Source of the DNA: Flavobacterium sp. LC2016-12 | Lineage (GTDB): Bacteria > Bacteroidota > Bacteroidia > Flavobacteriales > Flavobacteriaceae | Length of the DNA: 64,000 nucleotides | NCBI RefSeq assembly: GCF_015351595.1 | Contig: NZ_JADKPT010000001.1 | Coordinates: forward strand, 744,001 to 808,000 | Direction: 5' to 3' | Shown: in pieces, positions 16,711 through 26,129 of the stretch | Position numbering within the stretch: position 1 is the first letter of the stretch | How the letters are laid out: every line of letters begins with the position of its first letter | Made by a program: the position numbers and the translations under genes | Notes under the pieces: generated by a model | What the model saw: only the letters and a program-made list of their open reading frames with translations | Told to the model about the DNA's origin: nothing | The model's database searches: none

Positions 16711-17649
16711 ATGAAAACAATAATTAAAAATTCAGCTATGCTTATTGCAGCACTTTTAGTAGGTACAACTTCACCTGCACAAAATAAATCAGTTAAAGCA
16801 GCAAATCCTCCTGCCAACTTTAAACACGCAACCGTAAACGTTAACAACGTTGATATTCATTACGTAATTGGTGGAAAAGGCGAGCCGTTAGTACTAATTC
16901 ACGGATTTGGTCAAAACTGGTACATGTGGAACAGACTTTTGCCAGAACTTTCTAAACATTTCACTGTCATTGCTCCGGATTTGAGAGGAGTAGGAGAGTC
17001 AGGAAAACCAGAAAGTGGTTATGATAAAAAAACAATGGCAACTGATATTCATGAATTGGTAAAAAAACTAGGTTATAAAAATGTGAATGTTGCAGGTCAT
17101 GACATTGGTTTAATGGTAGCTTTCGCTTATGCGGCTCAATATCCAACTGAAGTGAAAAAATTAGCTTTAATGGATGCTTTGCTTCCTGGAATTGAGCCCG
17201 TTTGGTCACAAGTTTCAGCTTCAGCATGGTGGTTCGGATTCTTTAGCTGGCCTTCTTCCGGAGCTATCGTTGCTGGGAAAGAAAAAGAATTCTTAACAGG
17301 ATTTTGGCCGGTAGTTGCCAATAAAAAAGACGCTTTTACAAAAGAAGAAACAGCTGAATTTATTCGTGCTTATTCTGTAAAAGGAGCAACAACAGGAAGT
17401 TTTAAATGGTTTGGCGCTTTTCAACAAGATGGGAAAGACAATGTTGAATTCATGAAAACAAAATTAACTATGCCGGTTCTTACAATGGGCGGTCAATATT
17501 TTGCAGCAGCATTTTTAAAAGACCACACTAAATTGGTTGCTAATGATGTTCGTGAAACCAATATTCCAAATTCAGGACACTGGATCGTTCAGGAAAACAC
17601 AGAAGCAGTTCAAAAAGGATTGTTGGATTTTTTCCTTAAAACTAAATAA
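16711..17649 (+). CDS. exported alpha/beta hydrolase, paralog of the 10230 gene
   Basis: This 312-residue protein has an ordinary signal peptide (residues 1-23, ending TSPAQ) instead of the lipobox of its paralog. The rest follows the paralog almost residue by residue: HGFGQNWYMWN, APDLRGVGES, AGHDIGLMVA with an Asp nucleophile, and NSGHWIVQE with the catalytic His. It should be a periplasmic or secreted epoxide-hydrolase- or dehalogenase-like enzyme. It has its own palindromic operator and so is controlled apart from the rest of the cluster. Confidence 0.92.
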   Translation: MKTIIKNSAMLIAALLVGTTSPAQNKSVKAANPPANFKHATVNVNNVDIHYVIGGKGEPLVLIHGFGQNWYMWNRLLPELSKHFTVIAPDLRGVGESGKPESGYDKKTMATDIHELVKKLGYKNVNVAGHDIGLMVAFAYAAQYPTEVKKLALMDALLPGIEPVWSQVSASAWWFGFFSWPSSGAIVAGKEKEFLTGFWPVVANKKDAFTKEETAEFIRAYSVKGATTGSFKWFGAFQQDGKDNVEFMKTKLTMPVLTMGGQYFAAAFLKDHTKLVANDVRETNIPNSGHWIVQENTEAVQKGLLDFFLKTK

Positions 17650-17699
17650 TTTTAAAAATTCCAAAAAAGAAATTCCAAATTCCAATCCTGGAGTTTAAT

Positions 17700-17731
17700 A
17701 AACCCGACAGGTTTTAAAACCTGTCGGGTTT
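17700..17731. terminator. 32-bp perfect palindrome, bidirectional terminator or dispersed repeat
   Basis: Sixteen-base perfect arms have the core CCCGACAGG. The element lies between convergent genes and is nested between AT-rich arms (AATTCCAAATTCC at 17660-17685 and its complement at 17743-17788). It can terminate both transcripts. Confidence 0.75.
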
Positions 17732-17789
17732 GTTATTAAATTGGAATTTGGGATTTAAAGTTTGGAATTTGGAATTTTTTTATTGGAAT

Positions 17790-20231
17790 TTATCTATTTT
17801 TATCAATTAGAAATTCAGCTAAAAACTCAATTTTTATAATCGTTCCATTTTGATTTTCTATTGAAAGTTTTCCTTCCAAATCATCACTTAAACCTTTTAT
17901 CAGACTCATTCCAAAAGAATTTTTTCTTTCCGAACTAACGTTAGTATTATAGCCAATTCCATTATCGGAAATAGTTAGTAAATAATAACTGTCTTTTACT
18001 TTTTCTACTGTCACATGAATCATTCCTGTGCGGTCATCTGGAAACGCATATTTGATCGAATTCGTAATCGCTTCATTCAAAATAAGCCCTAACGGTACAG
18101 CCTGTGCAACATCTAATTCTAAAGGAGCAACGTTAATTTCAAATCGAATTCTTTGTCCGGTATTGAAAGATTCTTTCAGGTATTCAACCAATTCTTTAAT
18201 GTAATTCGGCATATTAATCGTCGAAATATTTTCAGAATTATACAATTTTTGATGAATCAACGACATTGAATGAATTCGGTGCTGACTGTTTTTTATTGCC
18301 GATAAAGCCATATCATTATCCAAATAAGCCGATTGTGAATTCAGCAGACTAATAACGGTTTGAAGATTGTTTTTTACACGATGATGAATTTCTTTTAAAA
18401 GCCATTCTTTTTCATCAAGCAAATGTTTTAAATTAATGTTTTTCTTATGGATTTCTCTTTCTTTCTGTTCCAATTTAGCGTGATTTCGCTGTTTTAATCG
18501 ATAACGGTTATATAACAACGCGATCGTAATTATAAATAAAACAGAGCTTCCAATCGCTAAATAATTTAAAAGTTGTGATTTACGCAGTTCGCTTTTCTGC
18601 AATTCTGATTGATTGTTTAAGAGTTTGATTTCCTTCTCTTTATTTTGCGTTTCATACCGAATTTTGAGTTCTTCAATTTCCTTGTTTTTGGAAAAATTAA
18701 CCAACTTATCATTTAGCTTTTTATAGACCTGATGGTGTTTTAATGCAGAAAGATAATTACCATTTATAGAATCAATTTTGGATAAGGAACTTTCAAGTCT
18801 TTCAGAGGTAAAATTATGCTTGTACAATTGTGCTATAGATGCAACTTTATCAGCATAAAAGGTGGCTTCTTTTACTCTGTATCTGTAGGCGTAAAAAGCA
18901 GTCATATTAGAGTACAGGTTTAATATATCGATTACAGTTTCGGGTGCTAATATTTGCTGCGCACATTTATCCATCTCCTTATAATTCTTTTCTGCCATAG
19001 CAAAATTATTCAGCTTGTCATAACAAAGCGCTTTGGTATTAGCCAGAATCATTTTATCAAAGAGATTTGGTGGCGGATATTTAGCCGTAACCGAATTAAT
19101 ATAATCAATAGCTTCCTGATCTTTTCCTTTTGAAGACATGGCAGCCACCAAACTCACAAAACTTTTGTACCAACCACCGGTATTACTTCCTTTTTCTCCT
19201 TCTTCAAAACTTTTTTCATACGTTGCTTTGGCTTCTTCGAAATGACCAAGCGCGAGATAAACGTTACCAAGGCGGAGGTAAAAATCATCTGCAAAATTAT
19301 AGTCATTAATTGCTTCCATTGTTTTTATGCTCTTTAAAGCATAATACAAGGCGCTTTTTGTATTGTTTTGTAAAAGTTCAATGTAGGAGATCGTGGCTTC
19401 AGTAAAATGAATGTGCTTAAAACCGGCTTTTCGCTGGTAATACAAACTTTGATAAAATCCTTTAAGTGCTACCTTTAAATTTCCGGAATAATAATGAATG
19501 ACAACGATCTTTAAATAATTTACAATCATTTTTTCTTGTAATCCCAGAGTGTTGTAAAGTTTAATGACTTCATTTAAAATAATTTCTTTTTGAGGATCAA
19601 AAACCGGTAGAAATTGTGCCTGATTGGCCAATGCATCAGCGAGGGCTTTTTGGTCATTTTGTTTTCGGCATTCGTTTACAACTTTGATAAAACAATTTTT
19701 ACTTTCATCTAAATTACGCGCTTTCGCATAATATTTTCCAAGTAGCATCATACTTTGATGCTGCCATTTTTGTATTTTAAGCTCGTTACTGATTTTGAGT
19801 GCTTCCTTTATATTGTACAAAGCATTCTGAAGATATTCAGGTTTTCCTCCTGGTTTAGATAGATAAAAATTTCCACGTTGAAGCAGTAATTTTATTTTTG
19901 TGGTTCCTTGTGTTTTTACTAAAATTTTATTGAAAGCTGTGATGTTTCCTTTTTCTAACAATGCACTTCCATCTAGAAAAGCTTTATCTGAAGCATCATA
20001 AAACCCTTCATCATAATTTAATAAAAGGGGTAATTTATAAATTTTAGCAGCCAAAACGGTTGCACTGTCTTCATCAATTTTCCCTTGGTATGTTGCATAA
20101 AGGAAGGAGCTGCAAAGCTGAATTAAAAGCCGTTTTTTTGCCAGATTGTAATTGGCAGTTGAGGATGGTGCCTGCGCAAAAGATGGAAAAGACATTGCAA
20201 TCAGCAGACATAAACAGTATAATTGCTTCAT
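17790..20231 (-). CDS. TPR sensor histidine kinase, HisKA_2 type
   Basis: This 813-residue kinase has a signal peptide (residues 1-19). A long periplasmic part built of tetratricopeptide repeats follows (for example NAEDFYLRLGNVYLALGHFEEAKATYEK-like units). Then come one transmembrane helix (YLAIGSSVLFIITIALLY), a coiled coil, a HisKA_2 domain with HHRVKNNLQTVISLLNSQS (phosphorylated His near residue 618) and an ATPase domain with NEAITNSIKYAF (N box) and SDNGIGY (G1 box). It probably senses a periplasmic signal through protein-protein contact. The response-regulator gene lies just upstream on the same strand. Confidence 0.92.
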   Translation of the reverse strand: MKQLYCLCLLIAMSFPSFAQAPSSTANYNLAKKRLLIQLCSSFLYATYQGKIDEDSATVLAAKIYKLPLLLNYDEGFYDASDKAFLDGSALLEKGNITAFNKILVKTQGTTKIKLLLQRGNFYLSKPGGKPEYLQNALYNIKEALKISNELKIQKWQHQSMMLLGKYYAKARNLDESKNCFIKVVNECRKQNDQKALADALANQAQFLPVFDPQKEIILNEVIKLYNTLGLQEKMIVNYLKIVVIHYYSGNLKVALKGFYQSLYYQRKAGFKHIHFTEATISYIELLQNNTKSALYYALKSIKTMEAINDYNFADDFYLRLGNVYLALGHFEEAKATYEKSFEEGEKGSNTGGWYKSFVSLVAAMSSKGKDQEAIDYINSVTAKYPPPNLFDKMILANTKALCYDKLNNFAMAEKNYKEMDKCAQQILAPETVIDILNLYSNMTAFYAYRYRVKEATFYADKVASIAQLYKHNFTSERLESSLSKIDSINGNYLSALKHHQVYKKLNDKLVNFSKNKEIEELKIRYETQNKEKEIKLLNNQSELQKSELRKSQLLNYLAIGSSVLFIITIALLYNRYRLKQRNHAKLEQKEREIHKKNINLKHLLDEKEWLLKEIHHRVKNNLQTVISLLNSQSAYLDNDMALSAIKNSQHRIHSMSLIHQKLYNSENISTINMPNYIKELVEYLKESFNTGQRIRFEINVAPLELDVAQAVPLGLILNEAITNSIKYAFPDDRTGMIHVTVEKVKDSYYLLTISDNGIGYNTNVSSERKNSFGMSLIKGLSDDLEGKLSIENQNGTIIKIEFLAEFLIDKNR

Positions 20232-20348
20232 TGTTTTCTTAAATATTTGAAATGAATTACTTTAAAAATCAAATATAAAGAGAAACAACTGGCTTTTTAA
20301 CATATTAATAATAAAATTCAGATTAAAGCAAAGGAAAAAATGATAATT

Positions 20349-20732
20349 TTAGATATTCAAGATGCCACGAAGCTCTTCAACTAATTCTTTGTAACTATTT
20401 GGTTTACAAATAAAATTATGGGCACCAATCTTTTCATAAATATCTTTCATAATGACATCAGATTGGCCAGATAAAACGATAATTGGTATATTTTGTAAAT
20501 GATCATCTTCTTTTATTTTTTGCAAAAAATCTTTTCCCGTTAAACGCGGCATTTGCAAATCAAGAAAAATTATATCAGGTAATTCTGCTGCTTTTTTTAG
20601 GCCTTCCAGAGCCAAAGAAGCATCTGTATACGCTGTAATAGTGATGTTTTCCTTAAAAGAATTAACCGCTTCTGAAAATATTTCAATATCTTCAGCATCA
20701 TCATCTATTACTAAAATATTTGAGTACTTCAT
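20349..20732 (-). CDS. single-domain response regulator
   Basis: This 127-residue protein is only a CheY-like receiver. It has acidic residues DDD at 10-12, the phospho-acceptor Asp58 in FLDLQMP, a Ser in VLSGQSD and the conserved Lys in CKPNS. There is no output domain, so it must act by protein contact or phosphorelay. It precedes the TPR kinase gene on the same strand by 117 bases and is its most likely partner. Confidence 0.9.
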   Translation of the reverse strand: MKYSNILVIDDDAEDIEIFSEAVNSFKENITITAYTDASLALEGLKKAAELPDIIFLDLQMPRLTGKDFLQKIKEDDHLQNIPIIVLSGQSDVIMKDIYEKIGAHNFICKPNSYKELVEELRGILNI

Positions 20733-20901
20733 GCTTTAAAATTATACAAAAATGAATTGCAGGCAATTACACAATTTAGTATCAGGTTTTATATAATATT
20801 AATATTAAGCAGGAAAAAAGCTTCTTTTATTGCCTTAATTCTAAAAAGCAATTTTTTTAACATAAAATTGAGTTTGTATTAAGCTTATTTTTATCTTTAT
20901 A

Positions 20902-21960
20902 ATGATTATAAATCAGATGCTTATGTTTGTAAATAATAGTTTCAGCTTTGGTGCATTAGTAAAATTCAGCGGAGGTTATTTATTATGGATTGTTGTATGG
21001 TCTTTTCTGGTTTTATTTTCATACGAATTTTTACATCTAAAATGGATTTCGATTCCGTGGGTTAGTATCGGAATCATCGGGACTGCAGTATCTTTTTATA
21101 TTGGTTTTAAAAACAACCAGTCATACGAAAGAATCTGGGAAGCCAGAAAAATATGGGGAACAATCCTCAATATTAGCCGCATGTGGGGTGTTACTACGAG
21201 AGGTTATATTAGAAATCACCCATCTGTTGAAAAACTTTCTGAAGAAGAAATTGATGCCATAACCAAAAAACTCATTTACAGAAATATTGCTTATGTGTAT
21301 GCTTTTCGGGCCCAATTATCAATACCTACATCCTGGGAACATATTACACTGGGCACTTATATTGCAAAAAGAAGTCGAAGATCAATTGAAAAAGTCGCTG
21401 GTGATACTCTTGAAGATGATTTTACCAAAGAAATGCTGGAAAAATATCTTAATTCTGAGGAATATGCTGATTTGAAGAGATTCAGGAATATGGCTACACA
21501 TATTATTGATTTACAATCACAAGATTTGATGCAGCTTAGAAAAGATGACATTATTAATGATTTCTATCATGTGCAATTGCAGACACTTCTAAATAATTTA
21601 TACGATGAACAGGGTAAGGCAGAGCGAATTAAGAATTTTCCGTTACCCCGTTTGTATGCTTATGCAAGTAATTTATTTGTCTGGATTTTTATTGTTTTAT
21701 TGCCATTTGGTTTAATTGCTGAATTTGATCAAATTGGCCCTTATAATGTTTGGTTGTTTATTCCGGTAGTAAGCATTGTTTCCTGGATTTTTTTATTGAT
21801 GGAACTTGTTGGGGATTATTCTGAAAATCCTTTTGGAGGTTTACCAAATGATATTCCGATGCTTTCGATCTGCCGAACTATCGAAATTGATTTGAAACAA
21901 ATGATGAAAGAAGAAGATATTCCTAAATCTATTAAAGCTCAAAACGGGATTTTATTGTAA
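20902..21960 (+). CDS. bestrophin-family membrane channel
   Basis: This 352-residue membrane protein matches the bestrophin/UPF0187 family. Two N-terminal helices (residues about 26-46 and 52-70) are followed by the family hallmark FKNNQSYERIWEARKIWG, then a helical cytoplasmic part and two later helices (YASNLFVWIFIVLLPFGLI, VWLFIPVVSIVSWIFLLMELVGDYSENPFGG). The DYSENPFG motif is typical. Bacterial bestrophins form pentameric ion channels. The gene stands alone. ATG codons at 20917 and 20923 are possible alternative starts. Confidence 0.9.
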   Translation: MIINQMLMFVNNSFSFGALVKFSGGYLLWIVVWSFLVLFSYEFLHLKWISIPWVSIGIIGTAVSFYIGFKNNQSYERIWEARKIWGTILNISRMWGVTTRGYIRNHPSVEKLSEEEIDAITKKLIYRNIAYVYAFRAQLSIPTSWEHITLGTYIAKRSRRSIEKVAGDTLEDDFTKEMLEKYLNSEEYADLKRFRNMATHIIDLQSQDLMQLRKDDIINDFYHVQLQTLLNNLYDEQGKAERIKNFPLPRLYAYASNLFVWIFIVLLPFGLIAEFDQIGPYNVWLFIPVVSIVSWIFLLMELVGDYSENPFGGLPNDIPMLSICRTIEIDLKQMMKEEDIPKSIKAQNGILL

Positions 21961-22090
21961 TTTTTTATACTCCGACTTTCAATTTTAATAATTGAATATT
22001 CTACGCCTCAGCCCAATTTTTTTACTCAAGTCATTAAATAATAAATTGTTTCCGCATACCATTTTATTAACTAAAAAGTGAATAAATCTG

Positions 22091-23428
22091 ATGAATTATT
22101 GGCGATTAAAAGATTTAGGTTTAAAATTTTTGTTTCTTCTTTTGGTATGTACTGCCAGCTTTAGTTTTGCTCAGCAAGATAGCCTCGGAAATGCAAAAAA
22201 AATCAAGCTGGATGAAGCCATATTACTTGGTATTCAGAATAATAAACAACTTAAAATTGCCAATACCAATCTGGCCATCGCAAATGAAAATGTAGATCAG
22301 GCTAAAATTGCCAAAATGCCGCGTGTGGGTTTAAGTGCCGGATATACTTATATAGGCGACCCTAAATTGTATGATGGATTTTATGAAAGTAACATTACCG
22401 TAGATTATTTGAATCATATGGGATTTGCCAATATTGTATCGGCGATTCCAATTTACAGCGGAGGGTCAATCAATAATAGAATTGAGCAACAAAAACTACT
22501 TAGTCAAATGCAGGAATCGGTTGTTAAGATGACTGAGGCTGACGTTAAAAATGCGATTACAGAACAATATTTTACCCTTGAAAAATTATACCGTCAAATT
22601 GAAGTAACGAAGCAGAATATCATCAATACAGATCTTCGTATCAGCCAGTTAAAATCACGTGTTAATAACGGTCAAAACTTAAAAAGTGATTTACTGAGAA
22701 CCGAATTGCAACAATCTAACTTTAAGGTTTCGGTTTTTAGAAGTACCAATACAATCGAATTAATCAGTAATTATCTGGACATATTAATTGGTTTTCCAAC
22801 GAACACTATTTTAAAACCTGAAGTAGCGGAAAGCATGCTTCCGACAGAGAATTTAAATCTTCAGCAAAGTTTAGAAGAAGCCTTTTTGAATAGAGAAGAA
22901 ATCAAACGCGCTGAAATAGGAATTAAATTCTCCGAGTCTAATTTAAGTCTAACCAAAAGCGGTTTTAGACCCAACATTAATGCCAATCTTATTCTGAATA
23001 CGGAATATCCGGCACAATGGCCGACCTATGTCAATATACTTAATTATTGGGCTGCCGGCCTTTCTTTAAGCTGGGATGTATCGAGTTTTTATACTTTAAA
23101 ACATCGTATTTCAGGAGATAAACTGGAAATTGATAAGAGTAATATTGCTTTGGCCGTTACGAAAGACCAAATTACTACCGAAGTAAAAAATGCTTACGTA
23201 CGTTATGCTGAAAGCAAGGAGAATATCAAAACCTTTAAAAAAGATGTAGAGCTTTCGATGAGTAACTATAAAATTGTAAAAAGCAGATATGATAATGATT
23301 TTGCTTTAATCAGCGAAATAGTAGATGCTGAGTTGCAATTGAATAACTCCCGAATTTCCTTGGTAAATGCCAATTTAGATTTAATTATTCAATACTATTC
23401 CCTGCAATATGCCATGGGTAAACTTTAA
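22091..23428 (+). CDS. TolC-family outer membrane efflux protein
   Basis: This 445-residue protein has a signal peptide (about residues 1-27, ending FSFAQQ) and the repeated helical-barrel pattern of TolC: KLDEAILLGIQNNKQLKIANTNLAIANENVDQAK in the first half and REEIKRAEIGIKFSESNLSLTKSGFRP in the second. It forms the outer-membrane channel of a tripartite pump. The adaptor and transporter genes follow with gaps of 12 and 3 bases, so the three form one operon. Confidence 0.94.
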   Translation: MNYWRLKDLGLKFLFLLLVCTASFSFAQQDSLGNAKKIKLDEAILLGIQNNKQLKIANTNLAIANENVDQAKIAKMPRVGLSAGYTYIGDPKLYDGFYESNITVDYLNHMGFANIVSAIPIYSGGSINNRIEQQKLLSQMQESVVKMTEADVKNAITEQYFTLEKLYRQIEVTKQNIINTDLRISQLKSRVNNGQNLKSDLLRTELQQSNFKVSVFRSTNTIELISNYLDILIGFPTNTILKPEVAESMLPTENLNLQQSLEEAFLNREEIKRAEIGIKFSESNLSLTKSGFRPNINANLILNTEYPAQWPTYVNILNYWAAGLSLSWDVSSFYTLKHRISGDKLEIDKSNIALAVTKDQITTEVKNAYVRYAESKENIKTFKKDVELSMSNYKIVKSRYDNDFALISEIVDAELQLNNSRISLVNANLDLIIQYYSLQYAMGKL

Positions 23429-23440
23429 GATATAAATATC

Positions 23441-24505
23441 ATGAGCGAAGAAAATGCACCAAATGAAGCAATTCAGAAGAAAGATAAAAGACGAAATACG
23501 GTTTTAACGGTTTTATCTTTTGTTTTTTTGATCGCTGGAGCTTTATGGATTTTGAGCTTATTTTTTGATTTCAGTAATTATGAAACCACTAATAATGCTC
23601 AGGTTGAGGCTTATATCAACAGTGTTGCAGCAAGAGCAACAGGCCATATTAAAGAAATTAGGTTTGAAGCCAACCAGTATGTTCATAAAGGCGATACTTT
23701 GGTGATTTTGGATGATTCAGAATACATCATCAAAGTGAAGCAAGCCGAAGCTGATTTGGCTATAGCCGAAGGAAACCTGCATTCCTTAGTGCAGACCATT
23801 ACAACCTCAGCATCCAATCAGGCTTCGGGTCAGGAAAAGTTAGCCGGAGATTTGGCGAGTCTTGAAAAAGCTCAGAAAGATTATCAGCGTTTCAAAAATA
23901 TGTATGCCGATTCGGCTGTGACACGCAACCAATACGATCAGGTGATTTCGAAACTGAAATCGGAGGAAGCCTACGTAAAAGCGAGCCGAAAAGGCTTGGA
24001 AGCCAGTGGATCTGTTACCAAACAAAGCAATATCAATCTGGAAGCTGCGAGAGCAACAGTCGCCAGAAAAAAAGCAGATCTTGATGCAGTAAAGTTGCAA
24101 TTATCCTATACCAGCATAACAGCCCCATCTGATGGTTATGTTGGAGAACGCAATCTTTCTATAGGAGAATTAATTAACGCCAATCAAACAATAGCTACGA
24201 TTGTACTGAACCAAAAGCTATGGATATCGGCCAATTTTAAAGAAACTCAAATTGAAAAAATAAAACAGGGGCAACAGGTCACCATTACTATTGATGCATT
24301 GGACGGAAAAGAATTTAAAGGAAAAGTGCTAGGTTTTTCTCCGGCAACAGGAGCGAAGTTCTCTATGGTTGAACCGGATAATTCGACTGGAAATTTTGTG
24401 AAGATAACACAACGAATTCCGGTTAAAATTGAATTTGAGGCTGCAGATAAAGATTTAGAAGAAGTAAAACCCGGTATGAATGTAACTGTCGAAGTAAAAA
24501 AGTAA
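23441..24505 (+). CDS. HlyD/EmrA-family membrane fusion protein
   Basis: This 354-residue adaptor has one N-terminal transmembrane helix (VLTVLSFVFLIAGALWILSLF). Its barrel-sandwich hybrid domain is split by a helical hairpin: ARATGHIKEIRFEANQYVHKGDTLVILDD, then SLEKAQKDYQRFKNMYADSAVTRNQYDQ, then SYTSITAPSDGYVGERNLSIGELI. It links the inner-membrane MFS transporter to the TolC channel. No cleavage site follows the helix, so it stays membrane anchored. Confidence 0.94.
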   Translation: MSEENAPNEAIQKKDKRRNTVLTVLSFVFLIAGALWILSLFFDFSNYETTNNAQVEAYINSVAARATGHIKEIRFEANQYVHKGDTLVILDDSEYIIKVKQAEADLAIAEGNLHSLVQTITTSASNQASGQEKLAGDLASLEKAQKDYQRFKNMYADSAVTRNQYDQVISKLKSEEAYVKASRKGLEASGSVTKQSNINLEAARATVARKKADLDAVKLQLSYTSITAPSDGYVGERNLSIGELINANQTIATIVLNQKLWISANFKETQIEKIKQGQQVTITIDALDGKEFKGKVLGFSPATGAKFSMVEPDNSTGNFVKITQRIPVKIEFEAADKDLEEVKPGMNVTVEVKK

Positions 24506-24508
24506 AAG

Positions 24509-26077
24509 ATGATCGCAGGAAAAAAAGGAAGCGTTTTTACACTTATAGGATTATACATCCTTACAATTCCTTTTTTTAATGGACTGAACGTTACTACTTA
24601 TGATAATTCGCAGATTCTGGGGCATTTTGGAGCTTCAACTACAGTTTTTACGTATTCTGTCTATATTCCCATTTTTAGTATGCTGGCTTTTATGCCCTTG
24701 GGATTAAAATTAGGCAAACAGATTCGCGTTCGCACCATGATTTTATCGGTAAGTTTTTTATCGCTGCTTTTCAATACGGCCTCTTTATTTGCACCTACAA
24801 TCGGGTGGTTTACATTATGTCGTGCTCTTATGGCTATTGTTTCCGTTATTGGGATATTTGCTTCGATGGTACCTATTATATTAAAATACAATCCTGTTTT
24901 TAATATGGCGTTGTTGTACGGTATTCTTCAGTTTATTCAGAAGGGAAGTCAGCATTTATATCAATATATTGGGGCTCATTTTACCAGTTTGCACAACTGG
25001 ACTTTTAGTGTCTATTTTCTTAATGTCAATTTTTTAGTATGCATTCTTTTAGCCTGGTATTTTTATAAGGCCGATGTGGCGCCTATGAAAGCGGTATTTC
25101 AGTTTGACTGGCGAGGCTGGATGATCATGATACTGTTTTTTATGGTGATTCTCTTTTTATGTGCTGAAGGTCAAACCCGTAATTGGTTTGATGATCCAAA
25201 AATAGGATTGGCGACGGCTCTTTTGTTTCTATTATTGGGAATTTACCTATTGCATACTCGTTTCACAGAAAATCCTATAATCGATCCGGATGTGTATCGG
25301 TATAAAAATGTTGTGATTGGTGCTTTTTTGATGTTTTATATTGGGATTATGAACGGAACCGGAAGTATTGTAACGGGTTATATGACTAATATTTTGGGTT
25401 TTGATTCGGTTTTGGGCGCTCAGACACATCTTGCTTTACTGCTTGGGTTGTGTATTTCGATTCCGTTGTCAACCTATCTTTTATACAAAAGAATCTATCT
25501 GGCAACGATCTGGATTATTGGTTTTGCGTGCTACGGATTGTATCATGTTATGCTTTTTTTGAGGTTTTATCCCGGAATAGATTCTTCGGACTTCTTTTTG
25601 CCACTGATTTTTAAAGGACTTGGAATGGGGTTTCTTTTTCCGGTATCCTTGCTTTATATCTCAGAAGGAGTTCCGCCAAAATTAAGTACGTCTCGTATGA
25701 TGAGCGGGATTATTGCTCAGGCTGTTTTTGCATCACTTTTAGGAGGAGCGATTTTAGGAACCTTTATTTCAAATATGAATATACAGCATAAAACAGGACT
25801 TAGCCAACAATTGACCATGACCAATAAACAGGCAGAAAATCAATTGGCGAGTTCCAAAAGAAACTTTTTATTCATGGGATTATCAGATGCTGAAGCACAG
25901 AAAAAAGCAGAGAAAAGCCTTTCTAATCAAACGGCTCAGACGGCTATGTTACTGTCGTATAAAGATATTTATCTGGTCATGTCGGCGATTTGTTTTTTGC
26001 CCATTTTTATCATTCTTCTTTTTAAACTTTGGCGCAGGCCAATTGGAAAAGTAGAATCGGAGCCTATACCAATTTAA
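24509..26077 (+). CDS. MFS transporter, EmrB/DHA2-like drug exporter
   Basis: This 522-residue protein has about 14 transmembrane helices and no signal peptide, the size and pattern of the DHA2 branch of the major facilitator superfamily. It starts 3 bases after the HlyD gene. Together with TolC and HlyD it should export hydrophobic compounds by proton antiport. The sequence is divergent from EmrB: the usual motif A is only weakly visible around PLGLKLGKQIRVR. The substrate is unknown. Confidence 0.88.
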   Translation: MIAGKKGSVFTLIGLYILTIPFFNGLNVTTYDNSQILGHFGASTTVFTYSVYIPIFSMLAFMPLGLKLGKQIRVRTMILSVSFLSLLFNTASLFAPTIGWFTLCRALMAIVSVIGIFASMVPIILKYNPVFNMALLYGILQFIQKGSQHLYQYIGAHFTSLHNWTFSVYFLNVNFLVCILLAWYFYKADVAPMKAVFQFDWRGWMIMILFFMVILFLCAEGQTRNWFDDPKIGLATALLFLLLGIYLLHTRFTENPIIDPDVYRYKNVVIGAFLMFYIGIMNGTGSIVTGYMTNILGFDSVLGAQTHLALLLGLCISIPLSTYLLYKRIYLATIWIIGFACYGLYHVMLFLRFYPGIDSSDFFLPLIFKGLGMGFLFPVSLLYISEGVPPKLSTSRMMSGIIAQAVFASLLGGAILGTFISNMNIQHKTGLSQQLTMTNKQAENQLASSKRNFLFMGLSDAEAQKKAEKSLSNQTAQTAMLLSYKDIYLVMSAICFLPIFIILLFKLWRRPIGKVESEPIPI

Positions 26078-26129
26078 AGTATTACATATAATCCAGTTTA
26101 GCTTCTTATTTAATTAACAATCGAGAATT

